Positions 60,537 through 64,000 of a stretch of DNA of 64,000 bases are shown one piece after another. This DNA is from a bacterium (GTDB lineage Bacteria > Electryoneota > RPQS01), in assembly GCA_016702305.1 (NCBI GenBank), contig JADJEH010000002.1, positions 62,001 through 126,000 on the forward strand, in the 5' to 3' direction. Below the pieces are notes generated by a model that saw nothing but the letters and a program-made list of their open reading frames with translations, made no database searches and was not told the DNA's origin. Made by a program: the position numbers and the translations under genes. Position 1 is the first letter of the stretch. Each line of letters opens with the position of its first letter.

Positions 60537-61928
60537 CTACAGGATAAATCGGGACAAATCTTCGTCTTCGACGATGTCCTTCAGGCGGCCCTGCACGAAC
60601 GTCTTCGTGATCTTGACATCTTTCTTGGTCAGCTCGGCGGCTTCAAAGAGAATGTCTTCAAGCAATGTCGTTAGAATCGTATGCAAGCGGCGCGCGCCAA
60701 TGTCCTCTGTCCGTTCATTGACCTCTTTGGCCGTGCGCGCCAACTCACGCAACGCGTCGCGCGTGAATTCCAGCTTGACGCCTTCGGTGGCCAAGAGTGC
60801 TTGATACTGTTTGATCAACGCGTTGCGCGGCTCGGTGAGAATGCGCAGGAACTCCTCTTCACCCAAGCGCTCCATCTCGACGCGAATCGGGAAGCGGCCC
60901 TGTAACTCAGGAATCAGGTCGGATGGTTTGACATTGGAGAACGCTCCGGCAGCGATGAAGAGCACGTGGTCTGTTTTTACCGGACCGTATTTCGTGACGA
61001 CGGTCGTGCCTTCAACCACGGGAAGTATATCGCGCTGCACGCCTGAACGTGAAACGTCGGGGCCGCCGCCTTCGCCGTCGGACGATGAGACGATTTTGTC
61101 AATCTCATCAAAGAACACAATGCCCAACTGTTCGGTGCGGCGCACGGCTTCGCGGATGACGCGATCCATGTCAATTTCGCGGTCGAATTCTTCTTCGAAC
61201 AGCCGTTCACGCGCCTCGACCAACGTCACCTCGACGAGCTTGCGGCGCGATGCTCCTTCACCCATCGCCTCGGGCATATTGAAGCCCATCTCCTCGATTC
61301 CCTGCGCCGAAAAGATCTGCATCAGCGGCATCGAGGACTCGGTTATCTCGATTTCGACCATCTCTTCTTCGAGCTTGCCCGCGCGCAATTCGTCGCGCAA
61401 TTCGTTGCGGCGCTTGAGCCACGCGTCCTGCCGTTCCTGCTTGACCTCGGTCGTCGGCGGATTGCTCTCGTCGTCATCCAATCCCGGCGGCGGCTGAATC
61501 AGGTCGAGCAGCTTTTCTTCGATCAGTGCGTCGAGCTTGACGTGTGCAATCTCCATGTATTCCGAGCGGACCCGCGACACGGCCAGATCGGTCAAGTCGC
61601 GCACCATGGATTCAACGTCGCGGCCCACATAGCCGACCTCGGTGTATTTCGAGGCTTCGACTTTGATGAACGGCGCCCCGGCGAGCATGGCCAAGCGGCG
61701 CGCGAGTTCAGTCTTTCCGACTCCCGTCGGACCGATCAGGATGATGTTGTTAGGATAGATCTCATCGCGGATTTCACCGACGACCTGCTGCCTGCGCCAG
61801 CGATTGCGGAGCGCGATTGCGACGGCCTTTTTGGCGGCGTCCTGTCCGATGATGTAGTTATCCAATTCGCCGACGATCTCGCGCGGCGACAGCGTGGGGA
61901 CTTGTATATTATTAGTCTGTGCAGTCAT
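60537..61928 (-). CDS. hslU: ATP-dependent protease ATPase subunit HslU
   Basis: 463 aa AAA+ unfoldase that feeds substrates to HslV. Walker A is 'GPTGVGKTELARRLA', the pore loop lies in 'FIKVEASKYTEVGYVGRDVE' (with the GYVG), Walker B is 'GIVFFDEIDKIV', and sensor/arginine elements follow ('ELQGRFPIRVEMERL', 'RTEDIGARRLHTILTTLLED'). The variable I-domain is present around 110-240. The C-terminal 'LSRFIL' matches the HslV-docking tail. It follows hslV by 24 nt. Confidence 0.97.
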   Translation of the reverse strand: MTAQTNNIQVPTLSPREIVGELDNYIIGQDAAKKAVAIALRNRWRRQQVVGEIRDEIYPNNIILIGPTGVGKTELARRLAMLAGAPFIKVEASKYTEVGYVGRDVESMVRDLTDLAVSRVRSEYMEIAHVKLDALIEEKLLDLIQPPPGLDDDESNPPTTEVKQERQDAWLKRRNELRDELRAGKLEEEMVEIEITESSMPLMQIFSAQGIEEMGFNMPEAMGEGASRRKLVEVTLVEARERLFEEEFDREIDMDRVIREAVRRTEQLGIVFFDEIDKIVSSSDGEGGGPDVSRSGVQRDILPVVEGTTVVTKYGPVKTDHVLFIAAGAFSNVKPSDLIPELQGRFPIRVEMERLGEEEFLRILTEPRNALIKQYQALLATEGVKLEFTRDALRELARTAKEVNERTEDIGARRLHTILTTLLEDILFEAAELTKKDVKITKTFVQGRLKDIVEDEDLSRFIL

Positions 61929-61952
61929 GTAGAAAGGGAGGTGAAGCGAACG

Positions 61953-62489
61953 CTATTTCAGCTCTTCGATCGTCAGGTTTGCATTGGTGAAGATGCAGAT
62001 TTCCGAGGCGATCAGGAGCGCGGCGCGCACGATTTCCGCGGCGGGCATCTCGGTGTGCTGATACAGTGCGCGGCCCGCCGAAAGCGCGAACGATCCACCG
62101 GAACCAAGCGCGATGATGTTGTCGTCAGGTTCGATGACTTCACCAAGACCGGAAATCAGGTACATCTTGTGCTTGTCCATCACGACCATGTCGGCTTCGA
62201 GGCGGCGCAGGTTGCGATCCATGCGCCACTCTTTGGCCATGTCCATTGCGGACAGTGTCAGATTGCCGTTATGCTGTTTGAGCTTGCCTTCGAAAATATC
62301 GAGCAGCGCGAGCGCATCGGCTGCCGCGCCCGCGTAGCCGACCAGCACCTGGTCTTCAAAGGCTTTGCGGACCTTGCGCCCTTTGCTCTTGATAATGGTG
62401 TCATCGAGCGTAAGCTGTCCGTCGCCGCCGATTGCCGCGAGACCATTGCGGCGCACCGCGAGTATTGTAGTTCCGTGATAGTTGCTCAT
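61953..62489 (-). CDS. hslV: ATP-dependent protease subunit HslV
   Basis: 178 aa proteasome-beta-type peptidase. After the short 'MSNYHG' propeptide the mature chain starts at Thr7 ('TTILAVRRNGLAAIGGDGQL'), the catalytic N-terminal Thr. 'VLVGYAGAAADALALLDIFE', 'DMVVMDKHKMYLISGLGEVI' and 'IALGSGGSFALSAGRAL' are the conserved core. It assembles into a dodecamer capped by HslU, encoded just downstream. The order dnaG-hslV-hslU on one strand suggests a shared transcript. Confidence 0.97.
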   Translation of the reverse strand: MSNYHGTTILAVRRNGLAAIGGDGQLTLDDTIIKSKGRKVRKAFEDQVLVGYAGAAADALALLDIFEGKLKQHNGNLTLSAMDMAKEWRMDRNLRRLEADMVVMDKHKMYLISGLGEVIEPDDNIIALGSGGSFALSAGRALYQHTEMPAAEIVRAALLIASEICIFTNANLTIEELK

Positions 62490-62528
62490 GAGAGGGTTGT
62501 TAATGAAAAATTCCAGCGCGGTAGGCGA

Positions 62529-64000
62529 TCACTCGGTGCCGGGTGGCGTGGTCGCGGCGGCGCGGAGCGCCTTTTCGCGGGCGATGAGATCCATCAGCGT
62601 ACGCGAGAGTTCGGAGTTGTCAGGTTCCTGCCGGATACGGGTTTTGATCTGTTCGATTTCCTGGCGCACCGTCTCGACTTGTAGGGCTCGCAGGCAATCG
62701 CGCGCGGTTTGCCGGTCAATCTCGGCGCGGCGGTGCTCGTCGGCCTGCTCATCAGCGTCCGCAGCGGCGATGAAGTCACGCTCGGGCGGTTCCGGAAAGC
62801 TGTTGAGCAGCAAAATCACATCGGGATAGCGGCCCAGTTGATACTGATCGTAAAGAAACTGCAAGAGCTTGCGCAATCGCTCGTCGCGGATGTCGTTAGG
62901 CAGCCACTGCCCGAAGATTTCATCGCGGATTTCCGGCGACCGCATCAGCGCGATGGCCAGCAGCGTATCCACGCCTTTGGGTGGCCAAGTAGGGGCGGCC
63001 TGCGTCGTGCGTGCGGCTTGCGGCCGTTTCAATTGCCCAAGCTCGGCGAGCAAGCCCTCCATCGAGAGCCCGGTCTTTTGCGCGATCTGCTGCACAAAAG
63101 CCTCGCGCTCGATGACGGATGGAATCAGGGACGCGCTGGTGACCAGCGCCCGGGCAACCTGCGCCGTGCTGGCATTGGCCGCCCGGCCGCGTTCGACCGT
63201 AAAATCCACCAGCGACCGCGAGTCGTTGACGAGCGCCCAAACCGCCTCAGCGTCATGCGCGCGGACAAACGAATCCGGGTCTTCCTGACCGGGGACAAGC
63301 ACGATTCGCGGCTGTGCGCCGCAACCCAGCAGGACGTCAGCGGCCCGGCGCGCGGCACTCAGGCCCGCGTCGTCACCGTCGTAGAGAATATACACATTTC
63401 CGCTAAAGCGCAGCAACAGCCGCGCTTGCTGCTCTGTCAGCGCCGTGCCCAGACTGGCACAGACGCAGCGAATCCCCGCCGCGGCCAGTGAAATTGCGTC
63501 CGTATAGCCTTCGACGAGGATCACGCGATCCTGCCTGCGGATCTCATTGCGCGCCTCCCACAGGCCGAACAGTTCGCGGCCCTTGGTGTAGGCGGCAGTC
63601 TCCGGGGAGTTAATATACTTCGCGGAGGGCTCGCCGGGTTCCGGCTCGCTCAGGCGGCGGCCGCCAAAGGCGATCACACGCCCGGCCAGATTGCGAATGG
63701 GAAACATCACGCGATCGCGAAATGCGTCGTAGGGCCGTCCGGCCTGCTGGCCGATTTTCAACAGCCCGGCTTTGACGAACACGTCGGCGGGCAGACTTGT
63801 TCCTTGCGCTCGGTTGGCCAACCCGTCCCAACCGTCAGGCGCGTAACCAATCATGTACGCGCGGATAATCTCATCGTCAAACCCGCGACCCAACAGGTAG
63901 CTCATGGCCTTCTTCGCGCCGTCGCTATTCTGATTGAGCAGGTTTGTGTGAAAGTAGTCGCGGGCAAGTTGATTGGCCTCGACAATCTGCTCACTCTCCG
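62529..64000 (-). CDS. dnaG: DNA primase DnaG (5' end outside window)
   Basis: At least 490 residues are seen; the zinc-binding N-terminus lies beyond 64000, and the frame is open to the edge, so the internal ATG at 63905 is not the start. Present are the catalytic core 'YLLGRGFDDEIIRAYMIGYA', 'RDRVMFPIRNLAGRVIAFGG', the TOPRIM motifs 'VILVEGYTDAISLAAAG' and 'NVYILYDGDDAG', and 'GTALTEQQARLLLRF'. The C-terminal helicase-binding-like domain is present but divergent. It synthesises RNA primers for replication. It lies 39 nt upstream of hslV. Confidence 0.95.
   Translation of the reverse strand, partial: ESEQIVEANQLARDYFHTNLLNQNSDGAKKAMSYLLGRGFDDEIIRAYMIGYAPDGWDGLANRAQGTSLPADVFVKAGLLKIGQQAGRPYDAFRDRVMFPIRNLAGRVIAFGGRRLSEPEPGEPSAKYINSPETAAYTKGRELFGLWEARNEIRRQDRVILVEGYTDAISLAAAGIRCVCASLGTALTEQQARLLLRFSGNVYILYDGDDAGLSAARRAADVLLGCGAQPRIVLVPGQEDPDSFVRAHDAEAVWALVNDSRSLVDFTVERGRAANASTAQVARALVTSASLIPSVIEREAFVQQIAQKTGLSMEGLLAELGQLKRPQAARTTQAAPTWPPKGVDTLLAIALMRSPEIRDEIFGQWLPNDIRDERLRKLLQFLYDQYQLGRYPDVILLLNSFPEPPERDFIAAADADEQADEHRRAEIDRQTARDCLRALQVETVRQEIEQIKTRIRQEPDNSELSRTLMDLIAREKALRAAATTPPGTE

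Noticed and set aside
61542..62684. 380-codon plus-strand ORF
   Set aside because: Covers the complements of hslU, hslV and dnaG; it is a frame shadow in G+C-rich DNA.
1..64000. tRNA, rRNA, CRISPR array, IS element or prophage
   Set aside because: Reading all gaps on both strands I found no cloverleaf-like sequence, regular spaced repeats, transposase or phage genes. A dedicated covariance search could still find a small RNA.

Overview
The window (64 kb, about 55-60% G+C by eye) comes from a Gram-negative bacterium, most likely a member of the Fibrobacteres-Chlorobi-Bacteroidetes (FCB) superphylum or one of its uncultured sister phyla. Reasons: five large secreted proteins end in a type IX secretion (T9SS, type A) sorting domain with the YPNPFNP-like signature; there is a complete Tol-Pal cluster, several outer-membrane lipoproteins and an OMPP1/FadL-like barrel; isoprenoids come from the MEP pathway. 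I saw no rRNA or tRNA gene, IS element, prophage or CRISPR array. No gap between genes exceeds 300 bases (largest 48,949-49,219, 271 nt).
Layout. 1-1,696 (-): start of a long coiled-coil protein. 1,889-9,064 (+): MacA-like adaptor, MacB/LolD-type ATPase, two FtsX/MacB permeases, GNAT acetyltransferase, S9 peptidase. 9,147-12,503 (-): T9SS beta-helix protein coupled to a cysteine-rich secreted protein, then an unusual SRPBCC-dienelactone hydrolase fusion. 12,748-25,947 (+): T9SS repeat protein, T9SS M14 carboxypeptidase, argF, aromatic-rich lipoprotein, outer membrane barrel, TPR-like protein, YhaM-like HD nuclease, eno, DivIC/FtsB-like protein, DUF502. 26,081-26,767 (+): a lipoprotein reading frame interrupted by one in-frame UGA, a selenoprotein candidate. 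26,804-27,892 (-): AI-2E family permease. 27,966-32,401 (-): tolQ-tolR-tonB/tolA-tolB-pal-cpoB behind a near-consensus promoter. 32,514-45,025 (-): a compact 14-gene run led by ispG (cupin, flavin reductase, NifU-like, ResB, CcsA, dxs, ispH, amidase, a frameshifted BNR/sialidase-like gene, lipA, IscA/ErpA-like, two small genes). 45,280-48,948 (+): spmA-spmB and a second S9 peptidase. 49,220-56,614 (+): giant gingipain-like T9SS protein, glycosyltransferase, MscS channel. 56,700-64,000 (-): second gingipain-like T9SS protein, hslU, hslV, dnaG (cut by the window end).
Main novelty. At 26,369-26,371 a UGA sits exactly where YHS/TRASH-type metal-binding modules normally carry the second Cys of an 'FCCxxC' motif; the same frame continues for 131 sense codons of recognisable YHS-like sequence, and a hairpin with the geometry of a bacterial SECIS element begins 11-12 nt after the UGA. 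UGA is an ordinary stop elsewhere in the window. This looks like a previously unannotated Sec-containing (C-U-T-P-C) lipoprotein that automatic gene calling splits into two ORFs. Other points: a secreted DLH fusion that appears to have lost its nucleophile and histidine; two C25-like proteins lacking the usual Gly-His-Gly histidine; and six single-base frame disruptions confined to 34.7-38.3 kb, mostly in homopolymers, which look like sequence errors.
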